Shown one piece after another: positions 1-8,680 of a stretch of DNA of 64,000 nt. The DNA lies in contig DATNQD010000087.1 of the NCBI GenBank assembly GCA_036702865.1, forward strand, positions 186,001 through 250,000, in the 5' to 3' direction. Position 1 is the first letter of the stretch, and each line of letters starts with the position of its first letter. Origin of the DNA: Trichocoleus sp. Its GTDB lineage: Bacteria > Cyanobacteriota > Cyanobacteriia > Elainellales > Elainellaceae. Below the pieces are notes generated by a model. The model did no database searches, had not been told where the DNA came from, and saw nothing but the letters and a program-made list of their open reading frames with translations. The position numbers and the translations under genes were made by a program.

Positions 1-251
1 AGCGACAAGGAAATTTGCTCTACGACAAGGGCAACCGTCTGACGTATCTCCATTACATCGGAATTTCTTCTCGCTATTTCAACTGCATTTGTGAAGGAGA
101 AAATATTGATGTTCCGTACCGGGATCTCTTTTTGTACTATCGCTATTTGTCCTGTCCAGAACAGCACCCTGTTTTATCTGGAAAGGCAAAATCATATATC
201 CAAAAAACGGGACTGACGCAACGGTTCCTCCGTAAATTCAAGCTTGTTTGA
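1..251 (+). CDS. Npun_R2821/Npun_R2822 family protein, 3' end only
   Basis: This is an open frame entering from the left edge and ending at a TGA at 249-251; the true start lies outside the window. The visible part holds about 82 residues. Its segment LTYLHYIGISS aligns in style with LQFLHWAGIPI near the end of the next gene, and both are followed by a short Arg/Lys-rich tail. I therefore read it as a tandem paralogue of the downstream gene, in the cyanobacterial family named after the Nostoc pair Npun_R2821/Npun_R2822. The biochemical function is unknown; a nucleotide-sugar transferase fold is inferred from the neighbour. The gap to the next gene is 13 bp, so the two are probably co-transcribed. 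Confidence 0.6.
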   Translation, partial: RQGNLLYDKGNRLTYLHYIGISSRYFNCICEGENIDVPYRDLFLYYRYLSCPEQHPVLSGKAKSYIQKTGLTQRFLRKFKLV

Positions 252-264
252 AAAGAGGTCAATC

Positions 265-1176
265 ATGAATCGCGGCATTTATATCGTGGCAAACGATCGA
301 GTTCAGGAACAGTCGATTGCCCTGCTCAACAGCATTCGCTTATACGATTCAGAAACGCCTGTTGTTCTCATTCCCTATGACGAAAACTATACTTCCGTCC
401 TGGCAGCGCTTCGGCCCCATAACGTTAAGTTATTTCCCGATCTTTCTCTGATCGAGTCACTTTCAAATCAGCTATATGAGATTTTTGGAGAGCAGTTTTT
501 TGACAAGCCAAATAAACTCAGAAAACAGGCTTGCTGGTTTGGGGAGTTTGACGAATTTCTTTATATCGACACTGATATTGTTGTCTTTGAAAAAATTATT
601 GACAACCTAAACTATCTCGCTGATTACGATTTTATCTGCGCCGACTATCAACACAAAACAGGCATTTGCAACGTCTTTTCCCCGCAAGTGCTGACAGCAG
701 GCATTTTTACCGAAACAGAATTACAAGATGTTTTTAACAGTGGTTTTTGGGCAGCCAAAAAACATCTCATTTCTGAATCAGCCTTGCGAACCTACTCCGC
801 CGAATGTGCTGCCCATCCTGAATATTTTGACTTTTCTGGCAAAGTTTCCGATCAGCCAATTTTGAACTATATGGTTCTAAAGCAGATTCCACGTCGCCTG
901 AATCTGACCCGCCGACCAGAACAAGCTCCCGGCAACTGGGCAGGTAGCTCTCACTTTGCAGTAAAAGGCGATCGACTCATCGATCCCACGGTCAACCAAC
1001 CGCTACAGTTCCTTCACTGGGCAGGCATTCCAATCAAACCAGGCTGTCCTTATTGGGAAACTTGGAAGCACTATCGCTATTTAGGCGAGCCAGAGCCAGA
1101 ATTTCCGCTTCAGCCAGTCTCATCTCAGCCGAACCTATGGCAGAAGGCAATTCGCAAGCTGAGGGCGATCGGTTAA
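265..1176 (+). CDS. Npun_R2821/Npun_R2822 family protein (GT-like)
   Basis: This encodes 303 aa. The ATG at 265 is chosen because AAAAGAGG sits just upstream and the protein then begins MNRGIYIVANDRVQEQ, the usual family start; an in-frame TTG at 244 is less likely. The fold resembles family-8-like glycosyltransferases: an N-terminal beta strand, then FLYIDTDIVVF at about residues 94-104, a DxD-type motif that binds a nucleotide-sugar and metal in such enzymes. Other landmarks are FWAAKK, SDQPILNYM and LHWAGIPI near the end. The acceptor is unknown. It lies 13 bp after a truncated paralogue, which suggests a surface-glycan cluster continuing to the left of the window. It converges on the yggT gene with 8 bp between stops. 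Confidence 0.65.
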   Translation: MNRGIYIVANDRVQEQSIALLNSIRLYDSETPVVLIPYDENYTSVLAALRPHNVKLFPDLSLIESLSNQLYEIFGEQFFDKPNKLRKQACWFGEFDEFLYIDTDIVVFEKIIDNLNYLADYDFICADYQHKTGICNVFSPQVLTAGIFTETELQDVFNSGFWAAKKHLISESALRTYSAECAAHPEYFDFSGKVSDQPILNYMVLKQIPRRLNLTRRPEQAPGNWAGSSHFAVKGDRLIDPTVNQPLQFLHWAGIPIKPGCPYWETWKHYRYLGEPEPEFPLQPVSSQPNLWQKAIRKLRAIG

Positions 1177-1184
1177 AGAATCAG

Positions 1185-1484
1185 TTAAAGAGTCCGATCG
1201 AGCATGGTGAGCAACCCTTGCTGACCCAGAAGGATCTCACGGAGCAAACTGAAGATGCCAACCCAAATAATGGGCGCGATGTCCACACCACCGAGCGGAG
1301 GCACAATTTTACGAACAGGGCTCAGGAGCGGCTCAGTGATGAGAAAGATTACGTTGAAGGGAAGCCGATTTAGATCAACTTGAGGATACCAGGTTAGGAC
1401 GATCCGAAAAATAAACAACAGGATCATGAGTCCAAAAACAGGGGTAAGTATCCAAGCGGCGATCGTGGCAGCAGTCATCAGCAC
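1185..1484 (-). CDS. YggT family membrane protein (Ycf19-like)
   Basis: This encodes 99 aa, the usual size for the YggT family. Two hydrophobic helices are visible: about residues 7-29 (ILTPVFGLMILLFIFRIVL) and about 68-86 (DIAPIIWVGIFSLLREILL). Between them lies the family-typical segment TWYPQVDLNRLPF ... ITEPLLSPVRKIVPP. In chloroplasts and cyanobacteria these proteins (Ycf19/CCB3/YlmG) sit in the thylakoid or plasma membrane and have been linked to nucleoid distribution and cytochrome b6 haem attachment; the role of this copy is not known. It is transcribed convergently with the preceding gene. Confidence 0.85.
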   Translation of the reverse strand: MLMTAATIAAWILTPVFGLMILLFIFRIVLTWYPQVDLNRLPFNVIFLITEPLLSPVRKIVPPLGGVDIAPIIWVGIFSLLREILLGQQGLLTMLDRTL

Positions 1485-1698
1485 AGTTCCTAAATTCTTG
1501 AATTAGACCAACTACTTTAAGCTTTGTAACTTCTTTTTCATATTCTAACTTGCCTGGCTCCAGCCATACCCAGGAACCTTTCTGCTTCCATTCCAGACAG
1601 TGAGAACGCTATCCCTACAAATTACAAGTCTTCTCAAAGGGTAAACAGATCGATAATATAATTAACAGCTTTGTTCTTCTTCTTACGGATAGAGTCCT

Positions 1699-1818
1699 AT
1701 GACACCCTCTCTAGCAAACTTTCTTTATAGCCTTCTGGCTGGCGTAGCAATCGTAGTTATTCCCGTCGTTGTTGGTCTAGTTTTTATTAGCCAAAAAGAT
1801 AAAATTCAGCGTTCGTAG
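1699..1818 (+). CDS. psbX: Photosystem II protein PsbX
   Basis: This is a 39-codon gene. It encodes a single transmembrane helix flanked by MTPSLANFLYSLLAG at the N-terminus and the signature SQKDKIQRS at the C-terminus, matching cyanobacterial PsbX in length and layout. PsbX is a peripheral one-helix subunit of photosystem II near cytochrome b559 and the QB/QC side, and supports plastoquinone turnover. The ATG at 1699 is the only in-frame start that gives the family N-terminus. It stands alone, with about 200 bp upstream and 430 bp downstream free of genes, as is usual for a monocistronic psbX. Confidence 0.9.
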   Translation: MTPSLANFLYSLLAGVAIVVIPVVVGLVFISQKDKIQRS

Positions 1819-2245
1819 TTTTCCGGATGGCGGGCAGCCTGCACCTAGCTAAAATTGGTCTGGTCTTAAAAGACACAGCCAGTCGCGAAAGCTCACAAAC
1901 TATCGTTAAATCCTAGAGCAGACTGCCTGCCTTTCTAAACAAGCAATAAGTCGCCTTAACCCGGGTGAAACCTCATTCACCAATCGTTAAACTCTCATTC
2001 GCTGCCTTGCTCAATCCAGCCTTGCAAGGTGGAACCTCAGGAACCCCTGGACTACAGCTTCTTTACCTGTTGCTCACCGTCTAAGGTTTTTGTTTCGTTC
2101 TACACTCTCTTCAGTCAAACGTTTCCTTCAGTTCAATCAACATTTAGCTCATAAAACTGGCAGGAAACTTCCTTTTGCCAGAGCCACAATTAGAGCTTCC
2201 ACTTTTAGAGTCGCTAATATAGGGACATGTCATCGGAGAACGGCA
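1819..2245. other. Intergenic region psbX to ycf66
   Basis: No supportable gene is seen in these 427 bp. A short inverted repeat, GGTGAA/TTCACC (1964-1981, 6-bp stem, 6-nt loop), and the palindrome CCTTGCAAGG near 2021 are present. Neither is followed by a T-run, so I do not call a terminator. The reading frame of the next gene is open upstream to 2090, so an N-terminally extended start cannot be fully excluded. The ycf66 promoter is presumably here. Confidence 0.6.
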
Positions 2246-3028
2246 ATGGTAAACCTTGGATTTGGCTGGAGTAGCGTCGTCGGCATTTCGCTGATTCTGG
2301 CGGGTGCTGGGCTGTATTTTTTGCGATCGATGCGTCCAGCATTAGCCCGTGACCAGGACATCTTTTTTGCAGCAATCTCCCTTCTCTGCGGCGGGATTCT
2401 CTTTTTCCAGGGCTGGCGGCTCGATCCGATTCTGCAATTTGCCCAGTTCCTTTCTGCTGGCTCAGCGATTTGGTTTGCTACAGAAGCAATCCGGCTACGG
2501 GGAATCACGACCGAACAAGCCAAACGATCGACTCCAGTTGTGGATGATGAGCGTCCAGTGAGTCGAGTTTATCGAGCAGAGTTAGATGATCTCAATTCCC
2601 TTGATGATCGGGGAGAGCGCATCAGCACCTCTCGGCGAATTCGAGGCACTCGTGATGCCCGTAGCGGCTATGAGGACGACTATCGAGATGATCGTCGCCG
2701 TTCCAGTCGTGATAGCGGATTTGAGGCTGGAGAGCGTCCTCGTCGTTCTCGCTCGGCTCGTCCTTTGCCACCCGATCGTTCTGAGTCTCGGAATGACTGG
2801 AATGATGAAATTGACAGCAGCGCGTCACGCATTCGGAACACCGAGACGCCCTATGGTTCCAGTGATTATCGCTCTGGTGGCTCTGAGACTGATGCGCCAA
2901 CCCGCTCTCGGAGACCTCGTCCTTCCTCTGAACCTTCTCCTCGACGACGCCGGGGCAGCGCTGAACGTCCAGCAGACTACTCAACAGATTATGTAGATTA
3001 TCAGCCGATCGACTATCCAGACGAGTAG
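2246..3028 (+). CDS. Ycf66 family protein
   Basis: This encodes 260 aa from the ATG at 2246. The start is chosen because it gives MVNLGFGWSSVVGISLILAG, the usual family N-terminus, while the open frame upstream (to 2090) encodes an unconserved basic stretch. Three hydrophobic segments fall in the first 85 residues (about 8-27, 37-53 and 62-78). Conserved features are the RxxxPxxARDQDIFFAA region and the GGILFFQGWRLDP segment. The remaining 170 residues are disordered, rich in Arg, Ser and Asp, and often variable in this family. Ycf66 is confined to cyanobacteria and plastids; its function is unknown. Membrane location is inferred from the helices. Confidence 0.8.
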   Translation: MVNLGFGWSSVVGISLILAGAGLYFLRSMRPALARDQDIFFAAISLLCGGILFFQGWRLDPILQFAQFLSAGSAIWFATEAIRLRGITTEQAKRSTPVVDDERPVSRVYRAELDDLNSLDDRGERISTSRRIRGTRDARSGYEDDYRDDRRRSSRDSGFEAGERPRRSRSARPLPPDRSESRNDWNDEIDSSASRIRNTETPYGSSDYRSGGSETDAPTRSRRPRPSSEPSPRRRRGSAERPADYSTDYVDYQPIDYPDE

Positions 3029-3464
3029 AACACAAAGAATTTCTGCAAAATTACCCACTTTCTAAGCGCAGGATGAAAGACTGGAATTATTCGGTTTTTG
3101 ATCCTCATTTCTGTCTTTAGCCTACTGTCAGGTTCAGTTACCTGACCTTATGCTGAAGCTCTAAATGTTTAGAGGGGTACTTTGAAGATACGAAGTCTTC
3201 GTTGACAACTATGCAGTGAGATAGGCAGTAATAGAAATATTGAGTTTAGAAAAATCTTGATCAAAACTCAATTCTTTCTTGTACCTGTGCTTACTTTAAT
3301 CGGGATGTGAGCGAAGCATCTCACTATATTGGATTCATACCGGATCTCACTGTCTCTAGCTTGAATGCCGTAAATAGCATCAATCAAGACAGCAGGAATC
3401 CTGCATCTTAAGCGTACCTGTCCGTACCCTCCTCACCATCATCAACTTACAATGTGGTCACAGC
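3029..3464. other. Intergenic region ycf66 to trypsin-like protease
   Basis: No gene, RNA or clear terminator is supported in these 436 bp. The stretch is moderately AT-rich and is expected to hold the promoter and leader of the protease gene at 3465. No convincing Shine-Dalgarno sequence is seen in front of that gene; the nearest purine stretch is weak. Confidence 0.6.
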
Positions 3465-5063
3465 ATGAATAGCAAAATTCTGCGCTCGGCAACTTCAGGC
3501 TTGGCAATCCTTGGAACCGCATTCAGCTTTAGTATTTTGAATGCAATTAGCCCGGTTGAGCTTTTAAATCCAGCACATCTTGGTCAGACAAATGCTTCCA
3601 GAGCACTTGCCCAAGACGTTGAAGAGGATGTCAATGTCAAAGTATATCAGCAAGCCAGCCCCGCAGTCGTATCGATCGAATCAGAGTCGGGTACAGGCAG
3701 TGGCAGCATAATCACAGCGGATGGATTGGTGCTTACGAATGCCCATGTAGTCAGCGGCTCTCAGAAGGTGAAAGTAACACTGGCTGATGGTAGAGAGTTT
3801 GAGGGAGATGTAGTCGCATTTGGCGATAGTGGGCTAGACTTGGCAGCCGTTAAAATTATTGGGCAGACAAACCTACCCACAGTGAAGCTTGCGGCTCCAA
3901 ATACGATTTCAGTAGGGCAGCGAGCCTTCGCGATCGGCAATCCATTTGGACAATTTCAGGGAACCTTCACGACTGGAATTGTTAGCCGAGTTGACAGCAA
4001 CCGAGGACTGATTCAAACCGACGCAGCCATCAACCCCGGCAATTCGGGCGGTCCGTTGCTCAATAGCCATGGTGAGCTAATTGGGGTCAATAGTGCTATC
4101 TTCTCTCCCGGCAGCAACGGCAGCAATACCGGAATTGGGTTTGCCATCGTGATTGATCGGGTGCAGCCCTTCTTAACAGCGGTGCGAGAAGGACGGGCAC
4201 AGCGGGTTGCTCAGCAGTCTCCATTATTGGGTGGTGGTTACTCAGCCCAGCGGATTGCGCTCAATCGTTCTGTGACAGGTCAACTCAATCAAGAAAGCAG
4301 CGTTCTACCAACCGATCGCAGCTTTTTCAACGCCTATACTTTTGAAGGACGAGCCGGACAGCAAGTTCAAGTCGAAATGAGCAGCAGTGAAGTTGATCCT
4401 TATCTGATTTTGCTGGCTCCCGATGGCCAAAACCTTGCCCAAGATGATGATAGTGCAGGCGGTTCAAATGCTCGACTGAGCGCAACATTGCCTACGAATG
4501 GCATCTACACGGTATTGGCAAACACCTATACTCCTGGTGAAACAGGTAGCTACAGCATTCGGCTCGGAACAGGTAGCGCTACAGCAAGACAGCAACCAAA
4601 TTCCCCCTCTCAGCGACCAAATGCTGTTGCTCAACTGCCTGAACCTACCCCAGGACAGCCCAGTCCAGGACGACCCAACCCAGGACAACCCAACCCAGGA
4701 CAACCCAGTCCAGAACAACCCAGTCCATCTCCTCGTCAAACAGGAAGAGCATTATTGCAGGAACAGGGTAATTTGGGTCCTGGAGCACCCGTTTTGCCCT
4801 CGGATGGCAGTTTCTACCGCGAACACCGTTTTGAGGGTAGAGAAGGACAGGCGATTACAATTTCATTGCAGAGCAGGGACTTTGTACCCTTCCTAATTGT
4901 TGTTGATCCAGGCGATCGAGTAATTGCTCAGAGCCAAGACATTGCCCCAACTAGCAGCAGTTCTGAAGTATCACTGACGCTGCCTGCCGCTGGCAATTAC
5001 CGAATTATTGCCAACTCTTATGCACCCGATGGCAGAGGACAATACACTCTGATTGTTCGCTAA
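3465..5063 (+). CDS. Secreted trypsin-like (HtrA/Deg-type) serine protease with two PPC domains
   Basis: This encodes 532 aa. An N-terminal hydrophobic segment (about 10-28) looks like a signal peptide or anchor. The S1C peptidase domain spans about residues 55-240 with a complete triad: His94 in TNAHVV, Asp125 in GDSGLDLAAV, and Ser194 in NPGNSGGPLL. HtrA family members usually have one or two PDZ domains next; none is visible here. Instead a beta-rich domain follows (about 260-370, with VDPYLILLAPDGQNLAQDDD) of the pre-peptidase C-terminal (PPC) type. Then comes a Pro/Gln/Asn linker of PGQPxP repeats (about 390-425) and a second PPC-like domain (about 435-532). The expected site is the periplasm or outside. 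The substrate is unknown. It converges on the kinase gene, 11 bp away. Confidence 0.8.
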   Translation: MNSKILRSATSGLAILGTAFSFSILNAISPVELLNPAHLGQTNASRALAQDVEEDVNVKVYQQASPAVVSIESESGTGSGSIITADGLVLTNAHVVSGSQKVKVTLADGREFEGDVVAFGDSGLDLAAVKIIGQTNLPTVKLAAPNTISVGQRAFAIGNPFGQFQGTFTTGIVSRVDSNRGLIQTDAAINPGNSGGPLLNSHGELIGVNSAIFSPGSNGSNTGIGFAIVIDRVQPFLTAVREGRAQRVAQQSPLLGGGYSAQRIALNRSVTGQLNQESSVLPTDRSFFNAYTFEGRAGQQVQVEMSSSEVDPYLILLAPDGQNLAQDDDSAGGSNARLSATLPTNGIYTVLANTYTPGETGSYSIRLGTGSATARQQPNSPSQRPNAVAQLPEPTPGQPSPGRPNPGQPNPGQPSPEQPSPSPRQTGRALLQEQGNLGPGAPVLPSDGSFYREHRFEGREGQAITISLQSRDFVPFLIVVDPGDRVIAQSQDIAPTSSSSEVSLTLPAAGNYRIIANSYAPDGRGQYTLIVR

Positions 5064-5086
5064 GAGTTCGATCGCTAATTCTTAGC
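5059..5086. terminator. Inverted repeat between convergent genes, possible bidirectional terminator
   Basis: A perfect 7-bp stem, GCTAAGA/TCTTAGC, with a 14-nt loop overlaps the stop codons of the protease (+) and the kinase (-). There is no T-run on either side, so function as an intrinsic terminator is uncertain. Confidence 0.3.
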
Positions 5087-7060
5087 TTCTGGAGCCTCTG
5101 GGTCGGTTGCTTCGATCGGGGCGGAAGTCACGTTGTCCACTGCTAAATTGAGTTGATACTGTATCAATGCATCAGCATGGGCAACGACAACAATTTCGTA
5201 ATAGCCTGACTGAGGGAGTGCTCCTGTCCAGGTAGTTGCAGGGGCATCCTCCAAGAGTGCTGGAAGCGTTGATGTGGGACGGGGTGGGTAAAGTGAAATC
5301 CGGGTACTTTGAGCGGGAGCCTGAAGATTAAGGCGTAAGATCTGCCCTTGGGAAAGATTTGCCGTGTAGACTCGTCCTTCTCCAGGCGCAATCGTCCCGT
5401 TCACCTGCTTGCTAAAAGTTCCCTGGCTAAACTGAACTCGCTCCAGAGTTTTACCATCCTGAAGGTTTTTGACCTGATCGGCAGCAATCGCCTGCCAGAT
5501 TTGCCCGATCGGTTGTTCAACAAAGTCTTTTCCTTGCTCCTGTGGAAATAGGTGAAAGAATTTGGCGTCTGTTAAGTCAAACAGGGATCGACTGCCAACA
5601 TAAAGCTGATTGACCTGCTGTTTCCAGGCTTCGCGATCGGCTTTGGTATAGCTGCCCAATTTTTGCCTTGCTTCGGGACTAATATTCTTCTCTAGCAGAG
5701 TAAGCCACTCGTCCGCGATGTCATTCCAGGCACGCTGCCACTGCTGGTCTTCAGGACGATTCAATAAAACACGTCCCTCTTGATTGGGATAGCGTTTGTA
5801 GAATGTTTGATTTGTTAAATTGACAAGAAATTGGGCATTGATCCCCAGGCTTTGGCGGCGATTTTCGAGCGCAGACTGACCGGTTACATCCGAAGCAACT
5901 ACAGGAGTCCGGTTCAGCAATGGTAACCACCGATCGCGCCAGCCCCACGCCATGCCCAGTCCAATCAGCAATAAAGCAGGCAGAATCCATCTTTGTTGAA
6001 ACGATCGGCTAGCCCACCTCGATTTTTCGGAAATAGGGGCAATCGTTTGAGTCCCCTGGAAAGATGCAGTCTGATGATCCGGCGGCGTAGTATCCCCTGA
6101 ACTTGCTGAATCTTTGCCGCCTTGAGGGCTGTCGATGTTATGGAGTGCCTGTAAAACCTCTTGGGCAGAAGGGTAGCGATTTCCAGGCTGCTCTGCCAGC
6201 ATTCGGGCAAGAATTTGACTGAAGCCAGGGCTAAGGGCAAGGTGTTTCCATGTTGCCTCGCCAGGATGCAGAAGCTCTGAAGGCTCTTGCCCAGTCAGCA
6301 AAACGAGAGCAGTCACTGCCAAAGCATAGAGGTCACTTTGAGGAGAAACAACTCCTTGTTGCATCTGTTCTTTAGGCGCATAACCAACTTTGCCAAGGCG
6401 GGTAACAGGTGAAGCAACGCCAGGCGCTACAAACTGAGATTCTGCCTCCGCGGCGATTCGTTTAACGCCACCAAAATCAATTAGAACAGGCAGTTGATCG
6501 CTCGATCGCGCAATTAAATTGTCGGGTGAAATGTCGCGGTGAATTACTCCAACGGAGTGAATGTATTGTAGAACGGGCAACAGGTTCTCAAATAACTGAT
6601 GAATCTCGGTTTCTGTAAAAGTTTTACCTTGCTTCAAACGCTGAAGTAGCGATTGTCGATAGGTGTCGCCTGCAATGTAATCCTGTACTAAAAACAAATA
6701 GCTTCGATCGCCCAGGGTTGCCCGAAATAATTCCCGAAAGCGCGGAATCTGAGGATGCTGTAAATTGTAGAGAATGCCAGCTTCCCGCTCAAATAGCTCC
6801 TCTGCTTTTTGAAGAGAGAAAGTGCCTTGAACCTGGGGTGCAAACTCCTTCAGGACACAAGCTTCATTAAACCGATTGAGATCCTCTGCCAGATAGGTAC
6901 GCCCAAAGCCACCATGCCCCAGTTCTTGCAAAACGCGGTATCGATCGCACAATATCAAATCTTTCTGGACTGCTTCAGTAACCAGCTTCTCGCCACATAA
7001 GGAGCAAAATCGGTTGTCAAGTGGGTTGGGATGCCCTCGACTACACTGTACAAGTGTCAT
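5075..7060 (-). CDS. Membrane-anchored Ser/Thr protein kinase with N-terminal zinc ribbon
   Basis: This encodes 661 aa. The N-terminus is a short zinc ribbon with ligands Cys6, His10, Cys19 and Cys22. The protein kinase domain (about 40-310) has a glycine loop LGHGGFGRTYLAED, the ATP-binding Lys in CVLKEF, the catalytic loop HRDISPDN and the metal-binding DFGGVKR, so it should be active. One transmembrane helix (ILPALLLIGLGMAWGW, about 360-376) separates it from a C-terminal part of nearly 280 residues. That part has two copies of a short alpha module (SLGINAQFLVNLTNQTFY and SRSLFDLTDAKFFHLF), then a beta-rich PPC-like domain. This architecture is common in cyanobacterial Hanks-type kinases. 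The signal sensed outside is unknown. Confidence 0.9.
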   Translation of the reverse strand: MTLVQCSRGHPNPLDNRFCSLCGEKLVTEAVQKDLILCDRYRVLQELGHGGFGRTYLAEDLNRFNEACVLKEFAPQVQGTFSLQKAEELFEREAGILYNLQHPQIPRFRELFRATLGDRSYLFLVQDYIAGDTYRQSLLQRLKQGKTFTETEIHQLFENLLPVLQYIHSVGVIHRDISPDNLIARSSDQLPVLIDFGGVKRIAAEAESQFVAPGVASPVTRLGKVGYAPKEQMQQGVVSPQSDLYALAVTALVLLTGQEPSELLHPGEATWKHLALSPGFSQILARMLAEQPGNRYPSAQEVLQALHNIDSPQGGKDSASSGDTTPPDHQTASFQGTQTIAPISEKSRWASRSFQQRWILPALLLIGLGMAWGWRDRWLPLLNRTPVVASDVTGQSALENRRQSLGINAQFLVNLTNQTFYKRYPNQEGRVLLNRPEDQQWQRAWNDIADEWLTLLEKNISPEARQKLGSYTKADREAWKQQVNQLYVGSRSLFDLTDAKFFHLFPQEQGKDFVEQPIGQIWQAIAADQVKNLQDGKTLERVQFSQGTFSKQVNGTIAPGEGRVYTANLSQGQILRLNLQAPAQSTRISLYPPRPTSTLPALLEDAPATTWTGALPQSGYYEIVVVAHADALIQYQLNLAVDNVTSAPIEATDPEAPEAKN

Positions 7061-7313
7061 GAAAACCCCGAAGCAAGTATTTTCTAGCGTAAACTTATCC
7101 GTACAAGACCTAGCTTAACGAAGGTTGAGCAACGAAGCATAAGGCATTGGGTAGTTTTTGGTTTCGCGATCGACAGCGAATAACGGGTGGTTGCAGAATG
7201 GGAGTTTCCCCAACGACCTGCGCCTATTTTTTGCAAGAAGTTAAACTTTCTGGAACAGACTAAGCGCTGCTCCGTCTACATGCCTAGAATCTTGTTTGAA
7301 GGATTGCCTGACC

Positions 7314-7925
7314 ATGAGGACTCTCACTCTCGCTGCTGTTTCTGCACTGACTTTATCTACGGGCTTGATTTCGATCGCTCCGGCACATGCCTCAAGCCTT
7401 GGCAGCAATCAATCATCATTTCAAGTGGCTCAACGGTCTACTAACTTAAACAACGCTGAAGAAACCTGTACCGATCGAGCCGAGGCAAGAGGATTGCGCG
7501 TTCAAGAAGTGCTGTCCATTACCCCTGTTTCGGGGGGGGCAGAGGTGAGAATGCGAGTGGGACAGCGGCAGCAAGGATACTATACGGTGGGATGCGATTA
7601 CTCTAGTGGTACAGGTGAAGTGCAACTCTATCGTCTGGAGGGAGAAGATACGAATCGTACAGAGCAGTACGACAACAATTCCAACTGGCGCAACTCCTAC
7701 AGCAGCGAAATTCGTAACCGCAGTGACGCTGAGTCGATCGCGCGTCAGGTTGTAGGCGACCAACTCGGTATTGATAATCCTTCATCCGATGTTGTGCGAA
7801 TTGACAATGTGAACCGGACCAACAGCAACCAAACCTGGGAAGTTGAAGGACGAGTCAATGGTGCGCCTTTTGTTGTGCGTTTAAGGGCAAGTGACGCGAG
7901 TATTCTCGGTTTTGACTTGCGGTAG
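7314..7925 (+). CDS. Secreted protein of unknown function
   Basis: This encodes 203 aa from the ATG at 7314; an in-frame TTG 18 bp upstream is rejected because the ATG gives a clean signal peptide. The signal peptide is MRTLTLAAVSALTLSTGLIS ending at ...APAHA, with predicted cleavage after AHA (about residue 26). The mature protein has two short repeated-looking modules: one around residues 45-105, and one around 130-200 (ESIARQVVGDQLGI ... VVRIDNVNRTNSNQTWEVEGRV) resembling small alpha/beta modules seen in secreted inhibitors or PepSY-like domains. That resemblance is weak and is not a functional call. It is followed 11 bp later by a lipoprotein gene, likely in the same operon. Confidence 0.7.
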   Translation: MRTLTLAAVSALTLSTGLISIAPAHASSLGSNQSSFQVAQRSTNLNNAEETCTDRAEARGLRVQEVLSITPVSGGAEVRMRVGQRQQGYYTVGCDYSSGTGEVQLYRLEGEDTNRTEQYDNNSNWRNSYSSEIRNRSDAESIARQVVGDQLGIDNPSSDVVRIDNVNRTNSNQTWEVEGRVNGAPFVVRLRASDASILGFDLR

Positions 7926-7936
7926 AAGAAATTTTC

Positions 7937-8680
7937 ATGAAACATAACGCTACATACCTGGGACGATTGTTCGTGACCGGTAGTGTTGGGTTGGCTCTTT
8001 TTGGGTGCACTCAACCGTTTGCCACAAACCATTCAGCCAATGGCACAGCGCCGATCGCTTCATCTCCCCAACCAACAATTTCAGCGCAACGTGACCCAAA
8101 CACCCCAAGCCAAGCACCCGCAACCGCAATTCCTGACGCGGAAACTCTAATTATTCCGGGGGAAAGAGTAGGTCAGGTGACGAACAACACCACCTTTAAG
8201 GATTTAGTATCCCTGTTTGGAGCGGAGCATTTGACGAACCAGCCCTTCTCAGTTGGGGAAGGTGAGACTCGTCCGGCAACTCGAGTGAATTTAGGCGAGG
8301 CACGATCATTTACTGTTATTTGGACAGATGAGAGCCGCAGCCGGGCAGAAGCCGTCAGCCAACTGGGAACCGACTGGAAAACACCAGAAGGGATTGGTGC
8401 GGGAATGTCGCTGATAGATTTACAGTCACAACTTGGCAACTTTCAGCTTTATGGCTTTGCCTGGGACTATTCTGGGACAGTTGTTTTAGATAAAACGCGC
8501 TTAGCGAAATATAGCGGTTTACTGACTTTACGTCTCTCACCTCAACCGGGAGCAGCAGAGTCACAGTCCGCAGATTTTGAGGCAGTGATGGGCGATCGGC
8601 TCTATGATTCCACAAATCCCCACTTGCAGGCGCTCTATCCTACTGTCGATCGCATGATTGTTCGGCTCACTCGTAAGTAA
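7937..8680 (+). CDS. Putative lipoprotein of unknown function
   Basis: This encodes 247 aa. The N-terminus has a lipoprotein signal peptide with lipobox LFGC; Cys24 would be lipidated. A low-complexity Pro/Ala/Thr linker follows (about 30-75). Then comes a globular domain of about 165 residues containing RVGQVTNNTTFKDLVSLFG near its start and GIGAGMSLIDLQSQLG in the middle. Both fragments have the look of a ligand-binding domain with two similar halves, but I do not recognise the family. It is probably translated with the preceding secreted protein gene (11-bp gap). Confidence 0.7.
   Translation: MKHNATYLGRLFVTGSVGLALFGCTQPFATNHSANGTAPIASSPQPTISAQRDPNTPSQAPATAIPDAETLIIPGERVGQVTNNTTFKDLVSLFGAEHLTNQPFSVGEGETRPATRVNLGEARSFTVIWTDESRSRAEAVSQLGTDWKTPEGIGAGMSLIDLQSQLGNFQLYGFAWDYSGTVVLDKTRLAKYSGLLTLRLSPQPGAAESQSADFEAVMGDRLYDSTNPHLQALYPTVDRMIVRLTRK

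Noticed and set aside
2622-3035. Frame antisense to ycf66
   Set aside because: It results from the low-complexity Arg/Ser codons of the ycf66 tail.
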